Shown here in pieces: positions 33,336-41,778 of a DNA stretch of 64,000 nt (positions within the stretch are counted from its first letter, which is position 1; every line of letters begins with the position of its first letter). The position numbers and the translations under genes are program-made. Below the pieces are notes generated by a model, which worked only from the letters and a program-made list of their open reading frames with translations, was not told the origin of the DNA and searched no databases. This DNA is from Halorubrum salipaludis (GTDB lineage: Archaea > Halobacteriota > Halobacteria > Halobacteriales > Haloferacaceae), in the NCBI RefSeq assembly GCF_002286985.1, contig NZ_NSKC01000004.1:62001-126000 (forward strand). The letters are read 5' to 3'.

Positions 33336-33770
33336 TTATAAAACCGGGCGGTGGCGCGTGCCTGCGAGCGGCGCGGAAGCGCCGCGAGACAGCACGCGCG
33401 AGGGAGTCGGCCGGCGCTTATAAGCGCCGGCCGACGAGGCTGGGGAGGTGTGAGGTGCTGTGCGGTTCCGGGTGGGAGGGACTCAAAGGGGCAGCCGGGA
33501 GGACGGCTTAGGCGACGCAAGCACCACAACGAAGGAGCGGTAGCGACCGAGTGAGGAGCGTGGTTCGAGACGCCTCCGGCGTCTCGTCATCGCCAGAAAT
33601 CGGAGATTTCTGGCTAGCAGTCAGAACGCTTCGCGTTCTGACGACATCACGAAAGGCGCTTTGCGCCTTTCGAACGACAGCAAGCGTAAGCCGTCCTCCC
33701 GGCTGGGGCTTTGGAGGCGTTCACCGTCGATCCGCAGTCAACCGTTTATAAGTAAACGACTGGGGCTTTA
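33335..33770 (+). repeat. Structured dispersed repeat, copy C (candidate ncRNA, longest copy)
   Basis: This is the longest complete copy. Hairpin 1 pairs GCGGCGC (33368-33374) with GCGCCGC (33379-33385) around GGAA, inside a larger GCGCGTG/CACGCGC stem. The 30-bp perfect palindrome is at 33406-33435. The closing 18-bp perfect stem pairs 33493-33510 with 33687-33704, framed by CAAAG-GGGC on the 5' side and GGGG-CTTTG on the 3' side. The enclosed region carries four extra hairpins. A 3' module repeats CTGGGGCTTT 57 bp later (33760-33769) around GTTTATAAGTAAAC. Sequence from 33771 to 33954 holds no gene, only scattered TATAAAC motifs. Confidence 0.87.
33565..33673 (+). repeat. Array of four perfect short-loop hairpins inside copy C
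   Basis: Four consecutive hairpins have unrelated stems: GAGACGCC-TCC-GGCGTCTC (33567-33585), CCAGAAATC-GGA-GATTTCTGG (33593-33613), GTCAGAACGC-TTC-GCGTTCTGAC (33620-33642) and CGAAAGGCGC-TTT-GCGCCTTTCG (33650-33672). Each has an 8-10 bp perfect stem and a three-base loop. They replace the short variable region found in copies B and D. Confidence 0.9.
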
Positions 33771-33954
33771 CAGATTCTCACCCCAGATCCGTCGATCACG
33801 TATAAACACTCGCCAGAAACACCACAATCCGACTTATAAACAACCGACCCACCGAAATGATTCACCTACTCGCGATATCGCTCACCTGTACGTCCGTATC
33901 GCACCGAAAAAGCCGCGTCGCGGATCGCTCGTTATCGACGCCGATCCGGCCCGT

Positions 33955-36900
33955 CTAACACTCCGACCAGCCGCACGACTCGCACGTCTTGCAGCCTTCG
34001 GAGTAGTAGAGGTTCATCCCGCCGCACTCGGGACACTCGGGCGACTCGCCCGCCGCGATCAGCTCCTGCATTGCGTCGTCGGCGCCGGCCGCGTCGTCCG
34101 CGGCGTCGGGGCCGCCGGCGCCCGAGACGTCCGTCGCGGCGCCCGCGTCGACCGCGCCGCCGTCGGTCTGGCTCGGCGTGTCGACGGCGCCCTCGACGTC
34201 GTCGAGGCTCTGCTGTTGGGGGATCCCCTTGTCGATCTCGTCGTCGAGGTAGCGGCGGAGCGCGGTGCCGATCGCGTCCGGGATCGACTGGATCTGCTCG
34301 CCCTTGTCCCACGCGACCTTCGGGCTCCGCGTGCCCTGCAGCTCGTCGACGATCTCTTCGGGGTCGACGCCGGAGCGGAGCGCCGTCGAGATGACCTTCG
34401 CGAGCGCCTCCGTGAAGGAGTTGGTGTAGCCGCCGGAGTGGCCGATGTTCGCGAACAGCTCGAACGGCAGCCCCTTGTCGTCCTCGTTGATGGTGACGTA
34501 CAGCTTGCCGTAGCCCGTCTCGACCCGCTGCGTGACGCCGTTCAGGGAGTCGGGGCGCGGGCTGCGCTCGCTGTAGTCGATCCGGGGCTGCTCGCTGGCT
34601 TCGAGCAGGTCCGAGATCTCCGCGTCGATCGCCGCCTGCACGTCCTCGTTGTCGAGGAACGACTCGATGCCGCCGAACACCTCGCCGATCTGCTCGACGA
34701 TCGCCTCGGCTGCCTCGCTCTCGTCGGCGAACTCCGTGTTCTTCGCGCGCGTCGTGAGCACCTGCTTCGAGCGGGTGCCGTCGCGGTAGACGGTGACGCC
34801 CTTCCCGCCGTGGTCGTAGATGTAGCGGTACACCTCTTCCATCTCCTCGGCGGTGGCGTCGTTCGGGAAGTTACACGTCTTCGAGATGGCGGAGTCGACG
34901 CCCTCCTGGCAGGCGCACTGGACCGCCGCGTGCTGCTTGCCCGAGAGGTCGCCGGTGACGACGAACAGCTCGCCGATCGCGTCCGGGACCGTCTCCAGCC
35001 CGTCCACGCCGTCGAACTCGTTTTCCGCCATCTGCTCTTGGGCCTCCGCCTTGACGGCGTCGACGTCGACGTCGTTCTCCTCTAGGGTGCGCAGGAAGTA
35101 GTCGTCGAACTCGACGAGCATCTCGTCGCCCTGCACATCGTCGGAGACGTTCTTGTAGTAGGCGACGTTGTAGATGGGCTCGCAGCCGCCGGTGGTGTTG
35201 CCGATCATCGACGTCGTGCCCGTGGGCGCGATCGTCGTCGTGTTGTGGTTGCGTACGGGGAAGCCGTCCGCCCACTCGTCGGCGTCGAGACCGGTGTAGT
35301 GCTCGAACCACTCGCGGTACTCGGTGGGGTTCGCGTACTTCGAGTCCTCCCAGTCGTTGAACGTCCCGCGCTCCTGCGCGAGCTCGTGGGAGGTCTGCTT
35401 CGACGCGTGGTTGATGTGAGTCATCAGCTGGCGGGCGACCTCGTTGCCCGGCTCGGTGCCGTACTGGATCCCGAGCTGGATGTACAGCTGCGCGAGCCCC
35501 ATGACGCCGAGCCCGATCTTCCGCATGTCGCGGACCTTCTCTTCGATCTTGTCGACCGGGAAGTCCGACATCGTGACCACGTTCTCGAGGAAGCGGGTCC
35601 CGTAGTCGATCCGCTCGTCGAACTCCTCGAAGTCGATCGCCTCCTCTAAGAACGCCGACATGGCGGCCTCCTGCGAGTCGTACTCGTCGGCGTGCTCCGC
35701 GGACCAGACCCGCCAGTCCGGCGCGTCCTGCGCCGCGAGCGTCGAGAGGTTGATGTGACCGAGGTTACACGCCTCGTACTCTTCTAACGGCTGCTCGCCG
35801 CAGGGGTTCGTCGCGAGGATCCGGTGGTCCGGGTTCTCTTCCACGTCGAACGAGTGCTCCTTGTTGACGCGTTCGAGGTAGATGACGCCCGGCTCGCCGT
35901 TCTCGTGGGCGCCCTCGATCATGTCGTCCCACAGCTCCTGGGCCGGGATCGACAGCTCCTCGCCGACCTCGACGTGCTCGCCGAGGCCGAACATGTCGTA
36001 GATCTCCTTCGTCTCCGGCGTCGCGATGTGGGGCTCCTCCGTGCGCGGGTTGGTGAAGGTGAACTCCTCGTCGTTGTACAGCGCCTCCATGAAGTCGTCG
36101 GTGACGCCGACGCTGATGTTGAAGTTCGACAGGTGGCCCTCGACCGCGTTCCGGAGGTGTTCGGGGACCTTCCCGTCCTCGTCGATGAGGTCGCGGGCCT
36201 CCTCTAAGGCGTCCGCGAAGGAGTTGTGCGTGAAGTCGTCGGGGTCGTTCAGCCGCAGCGAGTGGGCCAGCGAGACGTCCTTGTTCTTCGCGTGGATGAA
36301 CTGGATCACGTCCGGGTGCGAGACGCGCATGACGCCCATCTGGGCGCCGCGGCGCGCGCCGCCCTGCGCGATCGTCTCGCACATCTGGTCGAACGTCCGC
36401 ATGAACGTGATCGGGCCGGAGGCGATGCCGCCGGTCGAGCCGACGGAGTCGCCGTAGGGGCGGAGCTTCCAGAACGCGTACCCCATGCCGCCGCCGGACT
36501 GGAAGACCTCGGCCGCCTCCTTGGCGGTCTGGTGGATATCCGTGATGTCGTCGTCGGGGGAGTCGACGAAGCAGGCGGAGAGCTGCTGGAGCTCGTCGCC
36601 CGCGTTCATCAGCGTCGGCGAGTTCGGCATGAAGGAGAGCCGTTCCATCCCGTCACGGAACCGGTCCGCGGTCGCCTCGACGTGCTCGCGCACGCTCTCG
36701 GGGAGCTCGGGGACGACCGTGTCGTACGCGAACTTGTTGACGTTCCGCTCCGTGAGCGTCGTCTCCGCGTCGTCGTCGGCGGTGGTCCCCGCGCCGAAGA
36801 CCTCCGCGGCGAGCTCGTCGCGCCGCGGGTGATCGGGCTTGAGCTGGTCGGGCGTGACCGTGACCTCGACGTCCTGTTTCTCCGCCTCGAAGACCGCCTC

Positions 36901-37101
36901 CGCGAGCGCGACGTTGCGCGCGACGCGGTCGAACAGCTCCTCGGGGTCCTCGATCGGCTCCCCGTCCGCGTTCTTCCGGAGGTAGCGCGCGGGCAGGATG
37001 TTGTGGTAGGCGTTGGCCGTGAGGCGCTCCTCCATCGTCTCGCCCGTGGTGCGTTTGATCGGCAGTTCGAGTTCGTCGGCGGCGACGCCGTCGCTGCTCA
37101 T
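33955..37101 (-). CDS. nrdJ: Adenosylcobalamin-dependent (class II) ribonucleotide reductase
   Basis: This 1048-residue reductase makes deoxyribonucleotides using a B12-generated thiyl radical. Visible class II features are SFMPNSPTLMNAG, LSACFVDSPDDD (first redox Cys), the FQSGGGMGYAFWKLRP glycine-rich segment, NPCGEQPLEEYEACNLGHINL (radical Cys region), and APTGTTSMIGNTTGGCEP. The C-terminus has a Ser/Asp/Ala linker and then a zinc-ribbon-like tail with CPECGG and CKTCESCGW, whose cysteines re-reduce the active site. The ATG at 37101 starts the conserved LELPIKRTTGE region; the 64-residue upstream open extension has no coding look. No B12 riboswitch is recognised upstream. Confidence 0.93.
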   Translation of the reverse strand: MSSDGVAADELELPIKRTTGETMEERLTANAYHNILPARYLRKNADGEPIEDPEELFDRVARNVALAEAVFEAEKQDVEVTVTPDQLKPDHPRRDELAAEVFGAGTTADDDAETTLTERNVNKFAYDTVVPELPESVREHVEATADRFRDGMERLSFMPNSPTLMNAGDELQQLSACFVDSPDDDITDIHQTAKEAAEVFQSGGGMGYAFWKLRPYGDSVGSTGGIASGPITFMRTFDQMCETIAQGGARRGAQMGVMRVSHPDVIQFIHAKNKDVSLAHSLRLNDPDDFTHNSFADALEEARDLIDEDGKVPEHLRNAVEGHLSNFNISVGVTDDFMEALYNDEEFTFTNPRTEEPHIATPETKEIYDMFGLGEHVEVGEELSIPAQELWDDMIEGAHENGEPGVIYLERVNKEHSFDVEENPDHRILATNPCGEQPLEEYEACNLGHINLSTLAAQDAPDWRVWSAEHADEYDSQEAAMSAFLEEAIDFEEFDERIDYGTRFLENVVTMSDFPVDKIEEKVRDMRKIGLGVMGLAQLYIQLGIQYGTEPGNEVARQLMTHINHASKQTSHELAQERGTFNDWEDSKYANPTEYREWFEHYTGLDADEWADGFPVRNHNTTTIAPTGTTSMIGNTTGGCEPIYNVAYYKNVSDDVQGDEMLVEFDDYFLRTLEENDVDVDAVKAEAQEQMAENEFDGVDGLETVPDAIGELFVVTGDLSGKQHAAVQCACQEGVDSAISKTCNFPNDATAEEMEEVYRYIYDHGGKGVTVYRDGTRSKQVLTTRAKNTEFADESEAAEAIVEQIGEVFGGIESFLDNEDVQAAIDAEISDLLEASEQPRIDYSERSPRPDSLNGVTQRVETGYGKLYVTINEDDKGLPFELFANIGHSGGYTNSFTEALAKVISTALRSGVDPEEIVDELQGTRSPKVAWDKGEQIQSIPDAIGTALRRYLDDEIDKGIPQQQSLDDVEGAVDTPSQTDGGAVDAGAATDVSGAGGPDAADDAAGADDAMQELIAAGESPECPECGGMNLYYSEGCKTCESCGWSEC

Positions 37102-37570
37102 TCGACGGCCACCCCGCTCGGTTTGCGTGGGATACGGATCATCTGTAGTGTTGGTGTACTGGCGAGGCGGGCCCTTGTACGTTCGGATGTTCGGACCCGA
37201 CAGGCGTCTATATGTACGATTCGTTATGCAACGTCGGTTCCGCGCGTCTGACGCTGGATTCCGGTACGTCGGCAACGAACGGACTCCGGACACATAAGCG
37301 TAGCCAGACCGGAGTGAAACTGATCGCTGATCGACGAAACCGCATCACAGAGGCGTCTCCCCACCGGAACAGAAGGGGGGGTCGATCGGCGGCGATTCGG
37401 GCGGCAGCCGCGGGCGTCGGCGCCCTCGGGGCGATCGCGCCGGTGATCGATCGTCTGACTTCGCCGCGGTTCTTGCCGTGAACCTATCAAAATTCGAGAA
37501 CCGGTCGGCGCCCCCCGCGTCCGCTCCGCCCTCCCACAAGCTTATGCCCGGCCTCACCGTGGGCCCGGAC
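37102..37570. other. Long gene-free region upstream of nrdJ
   Basis: No gene is supported in these 469 bp. On the minus strand ACATATAGAC at about 37206-37215 is a TATA-like box, which would give nrdJ a leader near 80 nt. CCTATCAAAAT at 37482-37492 is AT-rich and could serve the small membrane-protein gene downstream. I see no cobalamin riboswitch B12-box. Confidence 0.4.
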
Positions 37571-37783
37571 ATGACCGCTTCGCTCGCCGCGCTCGCCGCG
37601 TCGGTACCGCTTCAGGCCGGCATCCTCGCCAGCCCGACCGGACAGCTGCTCGTCGCACTGGTCGCCGTCGCGGTCGTGATCGTCCTCGGGAAGTTCGTGT
37701 TGAAGCTCGCGTGGCGGCTCGTCACGATCGGGATCGTCGTCGTCGCCGCGCTCTACCTGCTGTCGACGGCGGGACTCATCTGA
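37571..37783 (+). CDS. Small membrane protein (70 aa)
   Basis: This short protein has two hydrophobic segments (about residues 20-38 and 45-65) around FVLKLAWRL. The ATG at 37571 is preferred; CAAGCTTATG at about 37537-37546 lies near -30 and could be the TATA region. An ATG at 37544 is an alternative that adds nine residues. It is convergent with cdc48. No family is recognised. Confidence 0.6.
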   Translation: MTASLAALAASVPLQAGILASPTGQLLVALVAVAVVIVLGKFVLKLAWRLVTIGIVVVAALYLLSTAGLI

Positions 37784-37853
37784 AAAAAACCGCGGCCGCA
37801 CCGGTTCGACTCCGGCCGGCGATCCGACCGCTACCGGCGGTCCGTCGCTCCGA

Positions 37854-40121
37854 CTACTGGAACGCCGTGCCGGGCTCGGTCTCCGCGCGGTCGACCTCCG
37901 ACCGCCGGAACTGCTTTTCGATCTCCTCGTAGCGCTCCCGCGTCTCGGGAGTGACGCTCGGATTCACCTCGCTCAGGGCGTCCTCGAAGTGCTGCATCGT
38001 CACGCGGACGTTGCCCACGGACTCGCCGACCTCCTCGCGCGAGACGCTGCCGATGAACTCCCGGGAGGCGTTCATCGACGCCTCGCGGGCCACCGCCTCG
38101 ATGTCGGCGCCGACGTAGCCCTCGGTCTTCCGGGCGATGGCGTCGAGGTCGACGTCGTCGGCCAGCGGCTTGTTCCGGGTGTGGACCTCCAGGATCTTCC
38201 GGCGCGCGTCCTCGTCGGGCACGGGGACGTGCACGTGGCGGTCCAGCCGGCCGGGGCGGAGCAGCGCCGAGTCGATCAGGTCCGGGCGGTTCGTCGTCGC
38301 GATGACGACCACGTCCTCCAGCGATTCGAGCCCGTCGAGCTCGGTCAGCAGCTGGGAGACGACCCGCTCGCCGACGCCGGAGTCGCCGGAGTTCTGGCCG
38401 CGCTCGGTCGCGATCGAGTCGATCTCGTCGAAGAACACGATCGTCGGCGCGTTCTCGCGGGCCTTGCTGAACACCTCGCGGACGCCCTTCTCGGACTCGC
38501 CCACGAACTTGTTCAGCAGCTCGGGCCCCTTGATCGAGATGAAGTTCGACTCGCTCTCGTTGGCGACCGCCTTCGCGAGCAGGGTCTTCCCCGTGCCCGG
38601 CGGGCCGTACATCAGGACGCCCTTGGCGGCCTGCATGTCGAGCTCCTCGAACACCTCGGGGTACTCAAGCGGCCACTGGATCGTCTCGCGGAGCCGCTCT
38701 TTGGTGTCCTCCAAGCCGCCGACCTGGTCCCAGCTCACGTCGGGCACCTCGACGAACACCTCGCGGAGCGCGGAGGGTTCGATCCCCTTCATCGCCTCCT
38801 TGAAGTCCGTCTCGGTGACCTGGATGCTGTTGAGCACGTCGGCGTCGATCTCGTCGGATTCGAGGTCGATCTCGGGGCGGATGCGCCGCAGCGCGTGCAT
38901 CGCGGACTCCTTCGCCAGCGACTCCAAGTCCGCGCCGACGAAGCCGTGAGTGTTCTCGGCGTACTCGTCCAAGTCGATCTCCTCGACCAGCGGCATGTTC
39001 CGCGTGTGGACCTGCAGGATCTCCTTGCGGCCGTCGCGGTCGGGGACGCCGACCTCGATCTCGCGGTCGAACCGGCCGCCGCGCCGGAGCGCGGGGTCGA
39101 TGGCGTCGACGCGGTTCGTCGCCCCGATGACGACGACCTCGCCGCGCTCCTCGAGCCCGTCCATCAGCGAGAGCAGCTGGGCCACGACGCGGCGCTCCAC
39201 GTCGCCGCCGGCCTCCTCGCGTTTGGGCGCGATCGAGTCGAGCTCGTCCATGAAGATGATCGCGGGCGACTCCTCGGACGCCTCCTCGAACACCTCGCGG
39301 AGCTTCTCCTCGGACTCGCCGTAGTACTTCGACATGATCTCCGGACCGGAGATCGTATGGAAGTTCGCGTCGATCTCGTTGGCGACGGCCTTGGCGATCA
39401 GCGTCTTCCCCGTGCCCGGCGGACCGTGCAGGAGGACGCCCTTCGGCGGGTCGATGCCGAGCCGCTTGAACAGCTCCGGGTGCCGCATCGGCAGCTCGAT
39501 CATCTCGCGGACCTGTTCGAGCTCGCTGTCGAGCCCGCCGATGTCCTCGTAGGTCACGTCGGGGCCCTCGCTCGCGCCCTCGCCGGCCTCGCTCCGTTCG
39601 GTCAGCTCCTCGGCCGGGACCTCCGAGATCTCGATCTCGGTGTCGTCGGTGATGACGACGGTCCCCGAAGGGGTCGTCGAGGCGACCTTCATCGGCACCG
39701 CCTGCGACTGGCCGCCCATCAGCCCGAAGCCGAGCGACGTGCGGATGGTCTGTCCCTCGGTCACCGGCTGGCCGGAGAGCTTGTCGCGGATGAACGGGGC
39801 GATCTGCCCGCGGACGCGGAGCTGGCTCGGGAAGGCGATAGTGACCGACTCCGCCCGCGAGACGTCGACGTCCTCGACGGTCACGCGGTCGTCGATCCCG
39901 ACGTTGGCCTCCTGACGGAGGCGGCCGTCGATACGCACGACGCCGGTCCCGTCGTCCTCGGGGTAGCCGGGCCAGACGCGGGCGATCGCGGCCCCGTCCG
40001 GTCCCTCGACGCGGACGATGTCCCCGCCGGAGAGCCCGAGCTCCTCGGCGGCGACGCGGTCGATCGCCGCGAGGCGGCGCCCGGCGTCCTTCTGCTTGAG
40101 GGGCCTGACCGTGAGCTTCAT
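37854..40121 (-). CDS. cdc48: Cdc48/VAT family AAA+ ATPase
   Basis: This 755-residue protein has the full p97/VAT layout. An N-domain (1-185, double-psi barrel beginning [20 protein letters not shown]) is followed by two AAA modules. D1 has HGPPGTGKT and the Walker [14 protein letters not shown]2 has YGPPGTGKT and [13 protein letters not shown]. The D2 SRH segment is [20 protein letters not shown]. It unfolds proteins for the proteasome as a cytosolic hexamer. Its ATG overlaps the upstream Hsp20-like gene stop as ATGA, so the two are cotranslated, consistent with a shared protein quality-control role. Confidence 0.95.
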   Translation of the reverse strand: MKLTVRPLKQKDAGRRLAAIDRVAAEELGLSGGDIVRVEGPDGAAIARVWPGYPEDDGTGVVRIDGRLRQEANVGIDDRVTVEDVDVSRAESVTIAFPSQLRVRGQIAPFIRDKLSGQPVTEGQTIRTSLGFGLMGGQSQAVPMKVASTTPSGTVVITDDTEIEISEVPAEELTERSEAGEGASEGPDVTYEDIGGLDSELEQVREMIELPMRHPELFKRLGIDPPKGVLLHGPPGTGKTLIAKAVANEIDANFHTISGPEIMSKYYGESEEKLREVFEEASEESPAIIFMDELDSIAPKREEAGGDVERRVVAQLLSLMDGLEERGEVVVIGATNRVDAIDPALRRGGRFDREIEVGVPDRDGRKEILQVHTRNMPLVEEIDLDEYAENTHGFVGADLESLAKESAMHALRRIRPEIDLESDEIDADVLNSIQVTETDFKEAMKGIEPSALREVFVEVPDVSWDQVGGLEDTKERLRETIQWPLEYPEVFEELDMQAAKGVLMYGPPGTGKTLLAKAVANESESNFISIKGPELLNKFVGESEKGVREVFSKARENAPTIVFFDEIDSIATERGQNSGDSGVGERVVSQLLTELDGLESLEDVVVIATTNRPDLIDSALLRPGRLDRHVHVPVPDEDARRKILEVHTRNKPLADDVDLDAIARKTEGYVGADIEAVAREASMNASREFIGSVSREEVGESVGNVRVTMQHFEDALSEVNPSVTPETRERYEEIEKQFRRSEVDRAETEPGTAFQ

Positions 40122-40369
40122 CGCTGCCCCTCCACGGTGACCACGCCGTTCTCGACGGCGACCGCGTCGGCCTCGCCCGGGAGCTCGAACTCCGACTCGA
40201 CGGGCTCGCCCTCGCCCTCGATCACGACGATCGCGGTCTCGCCGACGGTGTCGACGGAGACGTTCTCGGCGTCGGCGCCCAGATCGGCGGCGACGACCCA
40301 CCCGTCCTCGTACTCGTACCGGCGGAGCAGCGCGCCGTCGCCGGTCGATCGGGTCTGTTGGTGATTCAT
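40118..40369 (-). CDS. Small Hsp20-like (DUF7127-type) protein
   Basis: This 83-residue acidic protein has the pattern [18 protein letters not shown] followed by strands ending in IVVIEGEGE and [20 protein letters not shown]. The latter recalls the end of an alpha-crystallin domain. It is shorter than true Hsp20 proteins. It is translationally coupled to cdc48 (ATGA), which suggests an adaptor or holdase for that ATPase. The family label is from memory and moderate. Confidence 0.7.
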   Translation of the reverse strand: MNHQQTRSTGDGALLRRYEYEDGWVVAADLGADAENVSVDTVGETAIVVIEGEGEPVESEFELPGEADAVAVENGVVTVEGQR

Positions 40370-40370
40370 G

Positions 40371-40402
40371 CTAACTACAAGTTAGGCGCGAGAGTATATA
40401 AA
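40371..40402 (-). promoter_or_regulatory. TATA box and operator-like dyad of the cdc48 operon
   Basis: On the minus strand TTTATATA (about 40402-40395) lies near -28 of the ATG at 40369. The perfect dyad CTAACT-ACA-AGTTAG occupies 40371-40385, covering the expected transcription start. A protein bound there would block initiation. Confidence 0.65.
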
Positions 40403-40567
40403 TCTGTCGCCAAAAATCGCATGACGTGAGATACCGGCAGCGTATCGGTGGTGTTGCGGTTCGGGGGAAGGCGACGGGAAGCGGCGGCTCGCGGGACGGC
40501 GGAAAGCGGCGGAAGCGATCGCGGTGCGGCGGCGACCTTTATGAGCTCGCGCGGGGGAGCAACGCCC

Positions 40568-41401
40568 ATGGAACGGGTCACCCACCACGGCCGCGACACC
40601 GCCTACCGTGTCTCCGACCGCGGCGGCGACGGTCCGACCGTCTGTTTCGTCCATGGGAGCGGCGGGAGCAAGGACATCTGGAAGGCGCAGGCGCGCGTGA
40701 GCGACCGGTTCCCGGTCGTCGCGCTCGACCTGTCGGGCCACGGTGACAGCGGCGATCTCGACGACAGCAGCCATCTCGACGACATCGAGAGCGACACCGG
40801 CGACAGCGACACCACCGCCGCCCCCGGAGCGCTCGACGCGTACGCGGACGACGTGGTCGCGGTCGCCGAGGAGACGGGCGCGACCGTGCTCTGCGGCAAC
40901 TCGCTCGGCGGGGCCGTCGCACTGTGGGTCGCCTTAGAGCGCGACCTGGCGCTCGACGGGCTCGTGCTCGCCGGGACGGGCGCGAAGCTGGCGGTCGCCG
41001 AGCCCCTCCGCGACGCGCTCGCGAACGACTTCGCGGAAGCGATCGACCTGCTCCACGAGCCCGACCGGCTGTTCCACGACGCGCCCCCCGAGTACGTACA
41101 GCTGTCGCGCGCAGGGATGCGCGACTGCGGACGGGCGGTCACCGAGCGGGACTTCCTCACGTGCCACGCCTTCGACGTGCGCGACCGGCTGGGCGAGATC
41201 GCGGTCCCGGCGCTCGCGGTCGTCGGCGAGCACGACGCGCTCACGCCCGTCGAGTATCACGACTACCTCGCTGACGGGATTGACGACTGCGAGCGCGCGG
41301 CGATCGAGGGCGCGGCGCACCTCGCGATGCTCGAGCGGCCGGCGGCGTTCAACGCGGCGCTCGCGGCGTTCTGCTCGCGGCTCTCGACGACGTCGACGTA
41401 G
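40568..41401 (+). CDS. Alpha/beta hydrolase
   Basis: This 277-residue hydrolase has the oxyanion strand CFVHGSGGSKDIW, nucleophile Ser in GNSLGG, catalytic Asp in VGEHDALTP, and His in GAAHLAMLERP. This is a complete Ser-Asp-His triad. A low-complexity acidic insert (DLDDSSHLDDIESDTGDSD) sits after the second strand; a DNA slippage expansion is likely. The substrate is unknown; esters or peptides are typical. The ATG follows a CTTTATGAG box near -30. It is divergent from the cdc48 operon. Confidence 0.85.
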   Translation: MERVTHHGRDTAYRVSDRGGDGPTVCFVHGSGGSKDIWKAQARVSDRFPVVALDLSGHGDSGDLDDSSHLDDIESDTGDSDTTAAPGALDAYADDVVAVAEETGATVLCGNSLGGAVALWVALERDLALDGLVLAGTGAKLAVAEPLRDALANDFAEAIDLLHEPDRLFHDAPPEYVQLSRAGMRDCGRAVTERDFLTCHAFDVRDRLGEIAVPALAVVGEHDALTPVEYHDYLADGIDDCERAAIEGAAHLAMLERPAAFNAALAAFCSRLSTTST

Positions 41402-41778
41402 CGGTCACTCGTCGCGCGTTGTGCGTCGTGCGCTTTCGGTCGCTCCGCCGATCCACGTCAGTTTAAAAAGCTGCGGCGAGCGAAGCGGTCGTCCGAGGCG
41501 CGTCCCGAGACGGGGACGCGACCCGTGCCTGGAAGCCGGTTGGACAGAACTCGATTCGATGCGACTCGGTCGTCGGCCGCTGTCGGGTTCGGTCCTCGAT
41601 GTCTGCTGTACTCACCTCGTGTTATGCGTTAACACACGACAGTACTTAAATCGTTCGGCGATCGCTGGCGTCGGTACCCGAGACGACCGGCGTCGATACC
41701 GCGGACGACGGATCCCGACCGAGCGGGAGCGTCCCCCCTTTCCACACCTTTTTCGCCGCGGCGACCGTATCCGTGTCC
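41402..41778. promoter_or_regulatory. Gene-free region with TATA box, hairpin and TAACAC dyad
   Basis: No gene is supported here. A TTTAAAAA box (41462-41469) is followed by the hairpin GCGTCCC-GAGACG-GGGACGC (41500-41519), which could mark a small RNA or a 3' end. Further down, the inverted repeat GTGTTA (41619-41624) / TAACAC (41630-41635) lies just before TACTTAAAT (41641-41649), a second TATA-like box, about 130 bp before the hsp20 ATG. Confidence 0.5.

Noticed and set aside
33551-35085. Frames reading through repeat copy C and antisense to nrdJ
   Set aside because: They cross perfect hairpins and the antisense strand of a clear reductase gene.
37102-37570. Cobalamin riboswitch upstream of class II nrdJ
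   Set aside because: No B12-box or expected helices could be drawn, so the B12-dependent enzyme alone is not evidence for one.
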